A DNA stretch of 51,714 bases from Gammaproteobacteria bacterium (GCA_013151345.1 JAADIM010000008.1:1-51714), one strand, 5' to 3'; positions 1 through 11,268 are shown, numbered from the stretch's first letter. Program-made: numbers and translations. The notes: generated by a model not told the origin, from the sequence alone.

Positions 1-9
1 CTTGGAACC

Positions 10-789
10 TTGGAACATAGCGTGAACGAAACAACCATATATGAACAACCGTTAAACGAACGAATTCGAACCTTTCTAAGGCTTGAGTTTTTATTTCTAC
101 AGTTGAAGTATATGCTCGAAGGCCAATCGGAATGGGAATCTCGTGCCGCAATTTCGACGCTGATTGATATTCTTTACACCATCAATCGTGGTGATTTCAA
201 GTCTGAAACCATTAAAGAGCTGGAGCGGCAGGAAGCCACATTGACCCGCCTGCAACAAACGCCCGCAGTCGATCACAGCCTGTTAAGTTCAATTCTGGAC
301 AATCTAAAAGGTCTTACACATCATTTGTACTCGATCAAAGGGCAAATCGGTAATGATATTCGCCAAAATGAATTATTAAAAAGTATCATGCAACGTAATA
401 GTATTCCTGGCGGCACCTGTGATTTTGATATCCCGGTTTATCACTTCTGGTTACAGCAAGCGGCCAGTGAACGTCGGCAACTAATCAATCAATGGTTTAG
501 CTCATTGGAAATAGTACAGTTATCAGTTAGTTTTTTATTAAAACTGTTGAGAGAAAGTGCGACCCCTCAAAAAGAGACTGCGGTAGCGGGCAACTACCAA
601 AAAAAACTTGAAACAGACAATACTTGCCAACTTATTAGGGCGCTTGTTTCAAAAAAGTCCCCTTATTTTGCCGAAATAAGCGGTGGCAAACATCGATTTT
701 CCATACGCTTTATGGAAGCAACGCCAGCGACGCGCCCTAAACAAACCGAACAGGACGTTCAATTTCAATTATCTTGTTGTATGTTATAA
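10..789 (+). CDS. zapD: Cell division protein ZapD (DUF1342)
   Basis: ORF 259 aa; sequence [19 protein letters not shown]...[15 protein letters not shown] matches ZapD family; next to yacG. TTG start as tracked; true start may lie outside the window. Confidence 0.9.
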   Translation: MEHSVNETTIYEQPLNERIRTFLRLEFLFLQLKYMLEGQSEWESRAAISTLIDILYTINRGDFKSETIKELERQEATLTRLQQTPAVDHSLLSSILDNLKGLTHHLYSIKGQIGNDIRQNELLKSIMQRNSIPGGTCDFDIPVYHFWLQQAASERRQLINQWFSSLEIVQLSVSFLLKLLRESATPQKETAVAGNYQKKLETDNTCQLIRALVSKKSPYFAEISGGKHRFSIRFMEATPATRPKQTEQDVQFQLSCCML

Positions 790-805
790 TTTGAAACATC
801 AAATA

Positions 806-1006
806 ATGAGTAATATTAAAAAATCGAAAATAATTTTAAGTTGCCCCACCTGCTCAAAACAAGTGGCATTGCAATCCGAGCAACCCTGGCGGCCTTTTTG
901 TAGCGAAAGGTGCAAGCTTATCGACCTTGGAGAATGGGCAAGTGATTCTTACAGCATTGGCAGCGGAGTCGAAAACGAATTTCAAGTGAACTCTGGAGAT
1001 AGTTAA
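806..1006 (+). CDS. yacG: DNA gyrase inhibitor YacG (zinc ribbon)
   Basis: CPTC...[20 protein letters not shown] is YacG signature; ATG at 806 gives 66 aa, more plausible than the tracked 683 start. Confidence 0.9.
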   Translation: MSNIKKSKIILSCPTCSKQVALQSEQPWRPFCSERCKLIDLGEWASDSYSIGSGVENEFQVNSGDS

Positions 1007-1039
1007 ACTGTAGTTACGTTAAGTAACTAAATTAAGTAA

Positions 1040-2029
1040 TTAAATTAAATACTCTTTTACTGCTCGCCCTATATCCTGCGCTTCCCCTTCTGTATCCCAT
1101 AACGCACTAAGCACCGCAATACCTTGTGCGCCGTGTTGAAACGCCTTTGACATTTGTTGTGGGTTCATGCCACCTAGCGCAAAAACAGGCATTGTCGTTT
1201 CATCAACTAACTCGAAAAATGTAGTCCAACCTAGCGTGTCCGCATCTGGGTGACTTTTCGTTTCGAGCACCGGAGAAAGTACAGCAAAATCAGCACCGAT
1301 TTTGATAGCGTGTTTTAGTTCTTCTGCATTATGGCAGGATACGGCAACCCATTTATCCATGCTAACGGGTCGACTATGTAACGCCATCAAACGATCACTG
1401 GAAAGATGCACACCGTCTACACCCAGCTCTTCAACGAGACCAGGATCCGCATTTATTAATAACTTTGCGCCGTATAATCGACAAAAACGTAAAGTTTCAA
1501 TCGCCAGTTGACGAAATTCGCTAATTTCCGAATTTTTTAATCGAAACTGAACAAGCTTAATACCAGCCTGTAGCAGCATCTCCAGTTTTGCAAAAAATTG
1601 TGACGTATCTGTTATTTGAGATTTCGTAATGAGATAAACAGAAGGTAGCTGCAATGCTTTTATAATCGACTGATTCGCATCAGGAAAGTTAAACGTTGAT
1701 AATTGATCTATGCTAACCCATTCTAATGGCTGTCCCTCTCGGCCATAGGCCTTCCCTGTAAAGCCAGTCACTCGCCACACATCCAGTAATACTGATTGAT
1801 CTGGATAATCGTGATGTATTCTGATTAACGGGTGCGCTTGTTGCGTAATAATATCAAGCTCTTCATTGAGCTCTCTTTTAAGTGCTGCATACACATTTTC
1901 ACCGGCTTCAATTTTGCCACCCGGAAACTCCCACAAACCACCTTGATGCACGTGATCGGGTCTTTGCGTCAGCAAAATCCGCCCCTGACGGTCATTTATT
2001 GCGGCAACGACAACATGCATACGGTGCAT
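1040..2029 (-). CDS. Nudix (MutT-like) hydrolase fused to a ThiE/TenI-like thiamine phosphate synthase domain
   Basis: Nudix box GGKIEAGENVYAALKRELNEEL followed by TIM-barrel region LVQFRLKN...GVHLSSDRL...FALGGM. Confidence 0.9.
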   Translation of the reverse strand: MHRMHVVVAAINDRQGRILLTQRPDHVHQGGLWEFPGGKIEAGENVYAALKRELNEELDIITQQAHPLIRIHHDYPDQSVLLDVWRVTGFTGKAYGREGQPLEWVSIDQLSTFNFPDANQSIIKALQLPSVYLITKSQITDTSQFFAKLEMLLQAGIKLVQFRLKNSEISEFRQLAIETLRFCRLYGAKLLINADPGLVEELGVDGVHLSSDRLMALHSRPVSMDKWVAVSCHNAEELKHAIKIGADFAVLSPVLETKSHPDADTLGWTTFFELVDETTMPVFALGGMNPQQMSKAFQHGAQGIAVLSALWDTEGEAQDIGRAVKEYLI

Positions 2030-2052
2030 AACATTTTTTTTAATTTCAGTTT

Positions 2053-3270
2053 TTAACTTCGATACTCGGCATTGATGCGCACATAGTCATATGATAAATC
2101 ACAAGTCCAGATACGCGCACTGTATAAACCCCGTCCCAGATTGACTCTTATCGTAATTTCATCCAGATCCATTACGTCCTGCCCTGATTTTTCGGTATAA
2201 CCCGGCGCCCTGCCCCCATTGCTGACGATACACACATCATTAAGAAATATACTCATTGCGCTAATATCTAAATTTTCTACATCGGCGCGACCAACTGCAG
2301 CCAGAATTCGACCCCAGTTCGGGTCTTTGGCAAAAAAAGCCGTTTTGACTAAAGGCGAATGCGCAATGGTGTAAGCAACTTCTTTGCATTCTTGCTCAGA
2401 TGTCCCTTCGAAAACATCGATTGTAATAAGTTTGGTCGCCCCCTCGCCATCACGAACGATAGCTTGTGCTAGCTGCTCACAAACCTCAGCAATAGCGTCA
2501 CAAACTTTACGGTAAACTTCATTTTCTTCTTTAATTAATGGCAAATTACTCTTGGCAGTCGCCATTAATATACAGGCATCGTTTGTCGACGTATCACCAT
2601 CCACGGTAATTCGATTAAATGATGCCGCAACAGACGTCTGCAAGCACTGATCCAGCAATTTTTTTGATATAGCCACATCGGTCGCAATAAAAGCAAGCAT
2701 AGTGGCCATGTCCGGTCGAATCATGCCTGAGCCCTTGGCGATACCCGTCACCGTAACGGCATGACCATCAATGGAAATTTTCTTTGAAGCTCCCTTGGCA
2801 AACGTGTCAGTCGTCAATATACCATTTGCTGCATCCACCCAACCGTTTTTATTCAGTGCCTGGTAAGTCCCTGGCAACCCTGATTTAACCGTTTCCAGTG
2901 GATAAATTTCGCCAATAACGCCTGTCGAAAAGGGTAAAACTTCATTTGCCTGGCATTCGTGCAACGCAGCTAATGCGCTACAGACGGCTCGCGCATCAGA
3001 CAACCCTTGCTTACCAGTACCGGCGTTCGCGTTACCGGTATTGATAACAAATAACCTTGGTGTCGTTTCCGACATATTTTGACGTGCAATGATGACCGGC
3101 GCAGCACAAAACTTATTCTGGGTAAAGACACCTGCACAGGTTGCTCCTTTATCCAAACTAATAACAACCAGATCCTTACGACCTGGTGATTTAATGCCTG
3201 CACTTGTTGCCCCTAAACAGACACCCTCCACAGGAAGCAAAACAGGAAGCACGGTTTGTCCAACGGCCAT
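2053..3270 (-). CDS. argJ: Bifunctional glutamate N-acetyltransferase/amino-acid acetyltransferase ArgJ
   Basis: ArgJ motifs incl. autoprocessing site KGSGMIRPDMATMLAF and ending RINAEYRS. Confidence 0.95.
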   Translation of the reverse strand: MAVGQTVLPVLLPVEGVCLGATSAGIKSPGRKDLVVISLDKGATCAGVFTQNKFCAAPVIIARQNMSETTPRLFVINTGNANAGTGKQGLSDARAVCSALAALHECQANEVLPFSTGVIGEIYPLETVKSGLPGTYQALNKNGWVDAANGILTTDTFAKGASKKISIDGHAVTVTGIAKGSGMIRPDMATMLAFIATDVAISKKLLDQCLQTSVAASFNRITVDGDTSTNDACILMATAKSNLPLIKEENEVYRKVCDAIAEVCEQLAQAIVRDGEGATKLITIDVFEGTSEQECKEVAYTIAHSPLVKTAFFAKDPNWGRILAAVGRADVENLDISAMSIFLNDVCIVSNGGRAPGYTEKSGQDVMDLDEITIRVNLGRGLYSARIWTCDLSYDYVRINAEYRS

Positions 3271-3296
3271 AATAAATCCTAAGGTTTGTTTGTAGT

Positions 3297-3310
3297 GTGA
3301 GACGTCTCAC
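3297..3310. repeat. Perfect 14-bp palindrome GTGAGACGTCTCAC upstream of argJ
   Basis: Direct reading; centre between 3303 and 3304. Confidence 0.8.
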
Positions 3311-3319
3311 TAAAGGTAT

Positions 3320-3397
3320 TTTCATCGCAAAAGCGCGAAGAACACAAAGGTTTATTGCAACTAACTAATATTTACTTTGCGCCCTTTGCGGTGAAGT
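3320..3397. repeat. Imperfect inverted repeat in secA-argJ spacer
   Basis: TTTCATCGCAAAAGCGCGAAG (3320-3340) versus CTTTGCGCCCTTTGCGGTGAAG (about 3375-3397). Confidence 0.6.
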
Positions 3398-3412
3398 TTT
3401 TCTAGCTTAGCG

Positions 3413-6166
3413 CTATTGAATTTTACCGTGGCACTGTTTGAACTTCTTACCTGATCCACAAGGACATGGATCATTACGTCCAACTTTCTTTCCGTCACGT
3501 ACAAAAGGAGTGTGTTGTTCTCCGGCCTGCACTGCATTTTCACCACCTTCACCACTATCAGACAACGCCATAGCAGATGCATCAGCATGTTGAAACTGCA
3601 ACGCTGCCCCCTGGCGTCGTTGCGCTTCAACGGCTTCGACATCTTCCTCGGCACGTACCTGTACCTTGGAAACAACGCTGACTACTTCTGTTTTAATGCG
3701 TTCCAGCATTTGCATAAAAGATTCAAACGCTTCACGTTTATATTCTTGTTTTGGATTTTTCTGTGCATATCCGCGTAGATGAATCCCTTGTCGCAAATGA
3801 TCCATTGCGGCTAAATGATCTTTCCATAGCGAATCCACTACCTGCAACATGACGGCTTTTTCAAAATGGCGAACCACACCTTTTCCTGCCAAATCCTCTT
3901 TTTCAACGTAACTTTTAGCCAACTCCTCGTGAATTCGAGTATAGAGTGTTTCCTCATGCAGATGATCATCACTATCCAGCCAGGCTTGTATTTCCATTTT
4001 CTGACCAAGTTCCCGTTCAAGCGCTTCCGTTAACCCAGGCACGTCCCACTGTTCTTCCATGCTTTGAGTCGGAATATGAGCAGCTATAACACTGTTCACT
4101 ACATCTTCGCGAATCGTTTTGATTGTTTCAGATATATCATCAGTGGCCATGAGCTCATTGCGTTGCTCGTATATTACTTTACGCTGATCATTGGCGACAT
4201 CATCGTATTCCAATAACTGTTTACGGATGTCGAAGTTACGTCCTTCTACTTTTCGTTGCGCATTTTCGATTGCTTTGGAAACCCATGGGTGCTCAATAGC
4301 TTCCCCTTCTTCCATGCCTAATTTTTGCATCATCGTTGAAACGCGATCAGAAGCAAATATTCGCATCAAGTTATCTTCCAGGGACAAATAAAACCGACTG
4401 GATCCAGGGTCGCCTTGACGACCGGAACGGCCACGTAACTGATTATCAATACGGCGCGATTCGTGGCGTTCAGTACCAATCACATGTAACCCGCCCGCTT
4501 CGATCACCTGTTCGTGACGCTTTTTCCAATCAGCACGCACCTGTTCAATTGTTTTATCGTCTGGCTGCTTTTTCTGCGCAGTAAGCGCATTAATTTCGAC
4601 TTCCAGATTACCGCCTAATACGATATCTGTACCGCGACCTGCCATATTAGTTGCAATGGTGACTGATCCCGGTCGGCCGGCATTGGTAATAATTTCAGCT
4701 TCCTTTTCATGAAATTTTGCATTCAATACCTGGTGATCAATTTTTGAGTCATTGAGTAGCGATGACAGATGCTCGGATGTTTCTATTGACGCGGTACCGA
4801 CAAGCACCGGCTGGCCGCGTTTTCGACAATCCACAATGTCTTCTGACAATGCTTGATATTTTTCCTTGGGAGTAAGAAAAACAAGATCACTATTATCTAC
4901 ACGACCGATGGGTTTATTAGTTGGAATGACAACAACTTCCAGCTTGTAAATTTGCTGAAACTCAAACGCTTCCGTGTCAGCCGTACCCGTCATGCCCGCC
5001 AGTTTATTATAAAGCCGGAAATAATTTTGAAATGTTATTGACGCGAGGGTTTGATTTTCATGCTGAATCTCAACGCCTTCTTTTGCCTCTACAGCTTGAT
5101 GTAAACCATCCGACCAACGCCGGCCAGGCATGGTTCGCCCGGTGAACTCATCGACAATCACAATCTGATTATCTTTTACAATATAATCAACGTTTTTCTG
5201 GAACAGCGAATAAGCGCGTAATGCAGCGTACACATGATGCACCAGGCTGATATTACTGGCGCTATAAAGGCTTTCCCCTTCACCAAGTGTGCCGTCCTCG
5301 GACAGCAATTCTTCAGCATGTTGGTGCCCTTCTTCGGTTAGCAATACTTGTCGCTGCTTTTCGTCAACACTGTAATCACCTGGCCCGTCTTCTTCTTCCT
5401 GCTTTACTAACTTGGGAGCCAGTTTATTAATTTTGTGATAGAGCGCAGAGCTGTCTTCTGCCTGACCGGAAATTATGAGTGGTGTACGCGCTTCATCTAT
5501 TAAGATGGAATCGACTTCATCGACAATCGCAAAGTTCAGATTGCGCTGCACTTTTTCTTCAATACTGAACGCCATGTTGTCGCGCAAATAGTCAAAACCG
5601 TACTCGTTATTTGTACCATAGACGATATCTGAGGCATACGCTTGACGTTTTGCTTCTGGGTTAAGCCCATGAATAACAACACCTACCGTCAGTCCCAGGT
5701 ATTCATAAATTTTTCCCATCCATGCGGCGTCACGCTGGGCAAGGTAATCATTGACTGTCACAATATGTACCCCGTCACCCGACAACGCATTTAGATAAGC
5801 AGGTAACGTCGCCACCAAGGTTTTACCTTCACCTGTGCCCATTTCTGCAATTTTGCCGCTATGTAGTACCATTCCACCCATTAACTGGACATCAAAGTGA
5901 CGCATACCCAGAACGCGTTTTGCAGCTTCACGGACGGTAGCAAACGCTTCCGGCAGCAATTTGTCTAATGATTCACCACTTGCGGCTCGTTTCTTATATT
6001 CTTCTGTCTTTGTACGCAGTTCATCCTCAGATAAAGCTGAAAATTGAGATTCAAGCGCGTTTATCTGTGCGACATCTCTGTGCATCTGCTTGATCAGTCG
6101 TTCGTTACGACTACCAAAGATCTTTTTGAATATATTTCCTACCATAGTGTCTCTATTTCCTGTCAA
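3413..6166 (-). CDS. secA: Preprotein translocase ATPase SecA
   Basis: Full SecA sequence with [36 protein letters not shown] and C-terminal [14 protein letters not shown] zinc motif; start could be [10 protein letters not shown] at about 6145. Confidence 0.97.
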   Translation of the reverse strand: MTGNRDTMVGNIFKKIFGSRNERLIKQMHRDVAQINALESQFSALSEDELRTKTEEYKKRAASGESLDKLLPEAFATVREAAKRVLGMRHFDVQLMGGMVLHSGKIAEMGTGEGKTLVATLPAYLNALSGDGVHIVTVNDYLAQRDAAWMGKIYEYLGLTVGVVIHGLNPEAKRQAYASDIVYGTNNEYGFDYLRDNMAFSIEEKVQRNLNFAIVDEVDSILIDEARTPLIISGQAEDSSALYHKINKLAPKLVKQEEEDGPGDYSVDEKQRQVLLTEEGHQHAEELLSEDGTLGEGESLYSASNISLVHHVYAALRAYSLFQKNVDYIVKDNQIVIVDEFTGRTMPGRRWSDGLHQAVEAKEGVEIQHENQTLASITFQNYFRLYNKLAGMTGTADTEAFEFQQIYKLEVVVIPTNKPIGRVDNSDLVFLTPKEKYQALSEDIVDCRKRGQPVLVGTASIETSEHLSSLLNDSKIDHQVLNAKFHEKEAEIITNAGRPGSVTIATNMAGRGTDIVLGGNLEVEINALTAQKKQPDDKTIEQVRADWKKRHEQVIEAGGLHVIGTERHESRRIDNQLRGRSGRQGDPGSSRFYLSLEDNLMRIFASDRVSTMMQKLGMEEGEAIEHPWVSKAIENAQRKVEGRNFDIRKQLLEYDDVANDQRKVIYEQRNELMATDDISETIKTIREDVVNSVIAAHIPTQSMEEQWDVPGLTEALERELGQKMEIQAWLDSDDHLHEETLYTRIHEELAKSYVEKEDLAGKGVVRHFEKAVMLQVVDSLWKDHLAAMDHLRQGIHLRGYAQKNPKQEYKREAFESFMQMLERIKTEVVSVVSKVQVRAEEDVEAVEAQRRQGAALQFQHADASAMALSDSGEGGENAVQAGEQHTPFVRDGKKVGRNDPCPCGSGKKFKQCHGKIQ

Positions 6167-6418
6167 ATATCGTGCTAACTATCGTGATCAATGCTTAAGT
6201 GCTTGATTACGTAACTTGATTATCTCAATAAGGACAAAAACCGTTAATTTCAATAAGAAAATGGGAGGGATTATAAAGTAAGGGGATGAGAATGGTAATG
6301 AATTTTTTTATGTATTAGTATTAATGGCTGTAAGGTTGGGGCTTACCAGTACACGGAGTCGTACCTCCCTCCGTACACCCGTTTCGTCATCACCCCCAAC
6401 TATGGCTAATACGTGACC

Positions 6419-7342
6419 TTAGCGGGTGGCTTGAATATATTTGGCTGGATTGACGGTGCGACCATTAAACAACACTTCAAAATGCACGTGAGGACCGGTA
6501 GAACGCCCTGTTGACCCCATTAGAGAAATTTTTTGCCCCTTTTTAACGGTGTCCCCAACTTTAACAATAATCTTTTTATTGTGGCCATAACGTGTGACAT
6601 ATCCATTTCCATGGTTAATTTCTACGAGATTCCCATAACCATAGCGTCGACTGGCCCAGGTGATAACACCCGCTGCAACGGCAATCACATCACTGCCATC
6701 TTTGCCAGCAAAATCCATACCCTTATGGTGTTCTCGTCGCCCGGTAAACGGGTCTGTTCGTAAACCAAAATAAGAGGAGGTCCAGCCCTTTCTGATCGGC
6801 CGGCCGGCTGGAAACACTTCTGCTTGCAGATTTCGATTCATCATCATTGTTTCAAGCACTGAAAGTTGTTGGCCACGATCTTCTATTTGCTTGGATAATA
6901 AAGCGATATTTTGCATAAAATCAGGGACGTCTACTGGCGATACCTCGCTGCTAGCTGGACCACCGACTGCAGGTACGCTGTCAAAATTAAACTCGCCTTT
7001 ATCCAGTTTCGCCATTTTTGTAAGCCGCTGACCCAACGCATCCAAGCGAATAACACGCGCTTGAAGCGAGCCGAGGCGTGACGCCAGCGCGCTCATATTA
7101 TCTTCAACATCGCGCTTCGTATTGTTAATTTGCAAATCCTGTTGTTCTAGTTGCTCTTGTAATACAGCGTATAAAACATCAGGCTGAAATTTCACGCTCT
7201 GTTTACCTAACCAATAACCTGTATACGCCAGCCCACCAGGCAGGAGGACCATCGTGACTAACGCAAAAGCGAATAATCGACGTCTATTCAGATTGATATA
7301 ACCTGAACCACCGCTGTGCTTTCTAATAAGAATTATATTCAT
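6419..7342 (-). CDS. M23 family metallopeptidase (LytM/NlpD-like) with N-terminal TM helix
   Basis: HKGMDFAGKDGSDVIAVAAGVITWA...YGHNKK...STGRSTGPHVHFEV. Confidence 0.93.
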   Translation of the reverse strand: MNIILIRKHSGGSGYINLNRRRLFAFALVTMVLLPGGLAYTGYWLGKQSVKFQPDVLYAVLQEQLEQQDLQINNTKRDVEDNMSALASRLGSLQARVIRLDALGQRLTKMAKLDKGEFNFDSVPAVGGPASSEVSPVDVPDFMQNIALLSKQIEDRGQQLSVLETMMMNRNLQAEVFPAGRPIRKGWTSSYFGLRTDPFTGRREHHKGMDFAGKDGSDVIAVAAGVITWASRRYGYGNLVEINHGNGYVTRYGHNKKIIVKVGDTVKKGQKISLMGSTGRSTGPHVHFEVLFNGRTVNPAKYIQATR

Positions 7343-7590
7343 TGATACTCAGTCCGTTGCCTTACAACTGCTTGAAATTACTAAATTTCTTACTGCGCAT
7401 AGGCACTATACTTCGTGGAGACTTCCAATATATTTTTTACGGTACTTTTTTACTTACTGCTTAACTACTTTGTGTATCAACTTGATACGATCGAATATTA
7501 TACAGAACTTTCTGCAACTCAGCCAATAACATGCACACATACGCGGTTAATGCAATTAGCGAAAAATAATATCAGTAGTAAAAATTAAAG

Positions 7591-7668
7591 CCATTAGCTA
7601 CAATTTAAAATCCATTAGCTACAAAAGGTGCCGTTAGCTAAAATTTAAGAACCATTGGCTAAACTAAG
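7591..7668. repeat. Four CCATTAGCTA-like repeats, spacing 21/19/21 bp
   Basis: Copies begin at 7591, 7612, 7631 (CCGTTAGCTA) and 7652 (CCATTGGCTA). Confidence 0.8.
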
Positions 7669-7719
7669 AGTTTACTTTTACCTATAGTAATATCGACCCA
7701 ATTCCTTTCAACATGAACA

Positions 7720-8232
7720 ATGAGCAAATACCAAAAATTAAATAAACTTTTATCTGACCAGTCCAACGAACTACATACATTGGTCAGTCACGCGCAATTT
7801 TTAGCTCGCTCCAATCAAATATTACTGAACTTACTTAGTGAGCCCTTAAAAAAACACATCTTCTTCTGTAATATTTCAAATGAAACAATGATTATAACAG
7901 TCGACTCTGCAGCCTGGTTAACTAAGGCCAAACTACAACTGCCTGAAATATTTGAAAAATTCAAACAAATGTCTGGGCTTACTAAACTAAAACATACACG
8001 TATAAAAGTCGATCCCTCTAGCTTGTATGCCGATAGTGCGCCTAATACCTATGCCTATGGCCCGTCAAAACCTATACAGGCTGAAAACCTAAATCCATTT
8101 ACCCTGTCGGGGAAAACTTTGTCTCAAATCAGTTCTGCTGCAAACAACTTAAATGAACCAAAATTGAAAAAAGCACTACTCAATCTAGCTAAAACATTGG
8201 CCAGCAAACGCAAACGCCACAGAACAACCTAA
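7720..8232 (+). CDS. DUF721 / DciA-like helicase-loading protein
   Basis: 170 aa; LTIITVDSAAWLTKAKLQLPEI-type DUF721 core; position between lpxC and M23/secA typical for this family. Confidence 0.75.
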   Translation: MSKYQKLNKLLSDQSNELHTLVSHAQFLARSNQILLNLLSEPLKKHIFFCNISNETMIITVDSAAWLTKAKLQLPEIFEKFKQMSGLTKLKHTRIKVDPSSLYADSAPNTYAYGPSKPIQAENLNPFTLSGKTLSQISSAANNLNEPKLKKALLNLAKTLASKRKRHRTT

Positions 8233-8426
8233 TGTTAGCATAAATAATACCCAGAACCGCGAATCCGCTCACAAAAACCAAGCTTTACAAACATTATTAA
8301 CCTATAACTTATTGTAATATAATATAAAGTTTATTAATGGCCAAATAAACACCATTGATAACTGTCTTTCCCTCGGTTTCAAAAAAAGCGGTGACCTAAT
8401 TGTTGATTATTATAGGAAATTTAGAA

Positions 8427-8455
8427 CAAAAAAAGCCAGATAGTTATCTGGCTTC
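8427..8455 (-). terminator. Intrinsic terminator downstream of lpxC
   Basis: Perfect 9-bp stem AGCCAGATA-GT-TATCTGGCT (8434-8453) with an A-tract on + strand (T-tract on - strand) on the distal side. Confidence 0.8.
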
Positions 8456-8458
8456 GCT

Positions 8459-8497
8459 TAACAAAAAGTCGTAACAAAGAGTCCCAACAAAAAGCTC
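8459..8497. repeat. 13-bp tandem repeat, 3 copies (TAACAAAAAGTCG)
   Basis: 8459-8471, 8472-8484, 8485-8497. Confidence 0.8.
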
Positions 8498-8534
8498 TTA
8501 ATAAGTAGTATTACTAAAATAGCTGCTAAACCAA

Positions 8535-9446
8535 TTAATTAATAGCCAAAAGTGGTTGCGCAAATGAAATGGGTGCTGACTCTTCATCATCAAACACAAG
8601 TTCCCAGGCTTCCTGATCAGCAATTAAGGCCTGCAAAAGCTGGTTATTTAATTCATGACCTGATTTACAACCACTAAACGCACCGATTAAACTGCGGCCA
8701 AGCAAATAAAGATCGCCAATCGCATCAAGCACTTTGTGTTTTACAAATTCATCCTCATAACGCAAACCGCCTTCATTTAATACTCGATAATTATCAAGCA
8801 CAACGGCGTTATCAAGCGTACCACCCAGGGCCAGATTATTTTCTCGAAGTTGTTCGATATCGCGCATAAACCCAAAAGTGCGTGCTCTACTTACTTCCTT
8901 AACAAAAGACGTGGTGGAAAAATCTATACTGGTATCCTGGCTATGACTTTGAAACATCGGATGATCAAAATCAATTTTAAAAGACACCTTAAAACCCTCA
9001 AATGGATCAAACCTGGCCCATTTGTCACCGTCCTGCACTAGGACCGATTTTTTTATTCGAATAAACCGTTTAGGTACATTCTGCTCTTCTATACCAGCAG
9101 ATTGTATTAAAAATACGAAAGGTCCGGCGCTACCATCCATGATAGGTACTTCCGGTGCGCTGAGATCAATGTACGCATTATCAATTCCCAAACCTGCAAA
9201 AGCAGAGAGTAAATGCTCAATAGTAGAAATCCGCACACCATCCTTCGCCAATGTGGTAGACAAGCGCGTACCGCCAACATTTTCCGGTTTCGCCTCTATC
9301 TCAACTGGGGGATCTAAATCAATTCTGCGGAAAATAATTCCGCTATCAGGTGCAGCCGGTCGAAGCGTGACGTAAACTTTCTCGCCAGTGTGTAAACCAA
9401 CCCCGGTTGCCCGTATGACATTTTTTAATGTGCGTTGTTTAATCAT
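8535..9446 (-). CDS. lpxC: UDP-3-O-acyl-N-acetylglucosamine deacetylase LpxC
   Basis: [24 protein letters not shown]... [21 protein letters not shown]... [15 protein letters not shown]. Confidence 0.97.
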   Translation of the reverse strand: MIKQRTLKNVIRATGVGLHTGEKVYVTLRPAAPDSGIIFRRIDLDPPVEIEAKPENVGGTRLSTTLAKDGVRISTIEHLLSAFAGLGIDNAYIDLSAPEVPIMDGSAGPFVFLIQSAGIEEQNVPKRFIRIKKSVLVQDGDKWARFDPFEGFKVSFKIDFDHPMFQSHSQDTSIDFSTTSFVKEVSRARTFGFMRDIEQLRENNLALGGTLDNAVVLDNYRVLNEGGLRYEDEFVKHKVLDAIGDLYLLGRSLIGAFSGCKSGHELNNQLLQALIADQEAWELVFDDEESAPISFAQPLLAIN

Positions 9447-10023
9447 AGTTATTGGTTAATTCCTGTAACCTTCGTACTTCACAAAGGTACTTAACAAAAG
9501 ATGCTTAAAATTGGAAAAATGCCACTAAATTGTTACCTGGATACTGCCTGGACAATTATCTGATAATAAATCACCTGATTAAAAACTGTTACCTAGCAAT
9601 TAGTAGCTATCTATATAATAACTCGCGACTTTTTGAGCTGTAGTTCTTTGCCAGCTATTGTCACCAACGTTTAGTCGTCGACCTCAGTCACCCGCTCTTT
9701 GGAAGCACTTTTGCTTGCACATTATTTTCATCGCCATCATTAAAAAAAGACAGACAATGAGCAAACACTGTGTATTTAGACTCAAAAATTAATGTGTGTC
9801 AAATAAATCACAAGTGTATCAAAAATCTCACAGGTTCGCAAAATTCTAACACAGCCTTTCGCGATTGCCTAGAAAACTATCGGACTTACATCACATATCT
9901 AAAGATAAATTTAGAAACAAATTCTTCTAAGTTTATATCGTCAATTATCCGCTTTTTGGCCTTAAAATAGGCTTAAAAAAACATTACTGTATAATTAATC
10001 ACCGTGCTCGTCCGCAAACGTGT

Positions 10024-11166
10024 TTAGTCAGCCTGCCTCCTTAAAAATGCCGGTATATCCAAGTAGTCAATATTGGTACTTGCAGCCGTCGAAAACCGAT
10101 CTCCAGCAACTTGATTACGAATCACGGTAGGCCTCTCCAATTGCCCATAATCAACCTCGCCCACAGCATTTTTGTGTATTAATTTCATAGGCTTATCTTC
10201 TTGCTCTAAGTTTCTACCTAAGCCGGTTGCGACCACAGTGACCCTCAGCTCATCGGTAATTTCTGGATCGATGACCGTACCTACCACAACTGTTGCATTT
10301 TCAGATGCAAATTCCTTAATCGTGTTGCCAACCTCTTCAAATTCACCAATTGCCAAATCAAGACCCGCAGTGACATTGACGAGAATCCCCCTGGCACCTG
10401 TTAAATTTACATCTTCTAATAACGGGCTACCGATTGCGGACTCGGCGGCCTCTCTGGCCCGTCCATCACCTTGAGCACAACCCGTACCCATCATCGCCAT
10501 CCCCATTTCCGACATCACAGTACGCACATCCGCAAAATCGACATTTATTAAACCAGGTCGAGTGATAAGCTCCGCGATACCTTGAACAGCGCCGAGTAAA
10601 ATATCGTTAGCTGCCTTAAATGCGTCTAACAATGTGATTTGCTTGCCTAACACCGCCATCAATTTATGGTTAGGTATCGTAATGAGTGAATCGACATATT
10701 CACTCAACTCCTTTATACCGTCTTCGGCGATGGCTAATCGCTTATGCCCTTCGAATGGAAAAGGTTTGGTAATCACTGCAACCGTTAGAATACCCATTTC
10801 CTTGGCAACCTGAGCTACAATCGGCGCACCACCCGTACCGGTCCCCCCCCCCATACCCGCGGTGATAAATAGCATATCTGCCCCTTCGATCACTTCTGCA
10901 ATACGATCTCGATCTTCCAATGCAGCCTGTCTTCCCACTTCCGGGTTTGCACCTGCCCCCAATCCTTTTGTGATATTTGTACCTAATTGTAAGATCGTCC
11001 GTGCAGACGAATTTTTCAGTGCTTGCGCATCCGTGTTCGCACATATAAATTCAACACCATCGATATTTTGTGCCACCATATGCTCAAGAGCATTACCACC
11101 ACCACCACCGACACCGACGACCTTTATTACTGCGTTTTGTGTATACGCATCCATTAATTCAAACAT
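10024..11166 (-). CDS. ftsZ: Cell division GTPase FtsZ
   Basis: GGGTGTGAAP tubulin signature and C-terminal tail DYLDIPAFLRRQ. Confidence 0.98.
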   Translation of the reverse strand: MFELMDAYTQNAVIKVVGVGGGGGNALEHMVAQNIDGVEFICANTDAQALKNSSARTILQLGTNITKGLGAGANPEVGRQAALEDRDRIAEVIEGADMLFITAGMGGGTGTGGAPIVAQVAKEMGILTVAVITKPFPFEGHKRLAIAEDGIKELSEYVDSLITIPNHKLMAVLGKQITLLDAFKAANDILLGAVQGIAELITRPGLINVDFADVRTVMSEMGMAMMGTGCAQGDGRAREAAESAIGSPLLEDVNLTGARGILVNVTAGLDLAIGEFEEVGNTIKEFASENATVVVGTVIDPEITDELRVTVVATGLGRNLEQEDKPMKLIHKNAVGEVDYGQLERPTVIRNQVAGDRFSTAASTNIDYLDIPAFLRRQAD

Positions 11167-11224
11167 GTTGTGACCTCCACATTAGGTTTTGATTTAAATT
11201 ACAATTACAAATTTACGAAACTTA

Positions 11225-11268
11225 TTAAACAACAAATGTTAAGCAACAATCGTTAAGCAAAAACAAAA
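11225..11268. repeat. 14-16 bp tandem repeat, 3 copies (TTAAGCAACAATCG) between ftsA and ftsZ
   Basis: 11225-11238, 11239-11252, 11253-11268. Confidence 0.65.

Noticed and set aside
1040-2029. Nudix-ThiE-like fusion as a novel architecture
   Set aside because: This fusion next to secA/argJ/yacG is a known arrangement in proteobacteria.
6343-6390. Direct equivalence of the secA uORF with SecM or VemP
   Set aside because: The predicted 15-aa peptide has no arrest motif and no export signal; kept only as a tentative leader ORF finding.
10172-11173. Antisense ORFs inside ftsZ, and similar ones inside secA, murC, murF, murE, glnS
   Set aside because: Low-complexity shadow translations opposite well-identified genes; no independent support.
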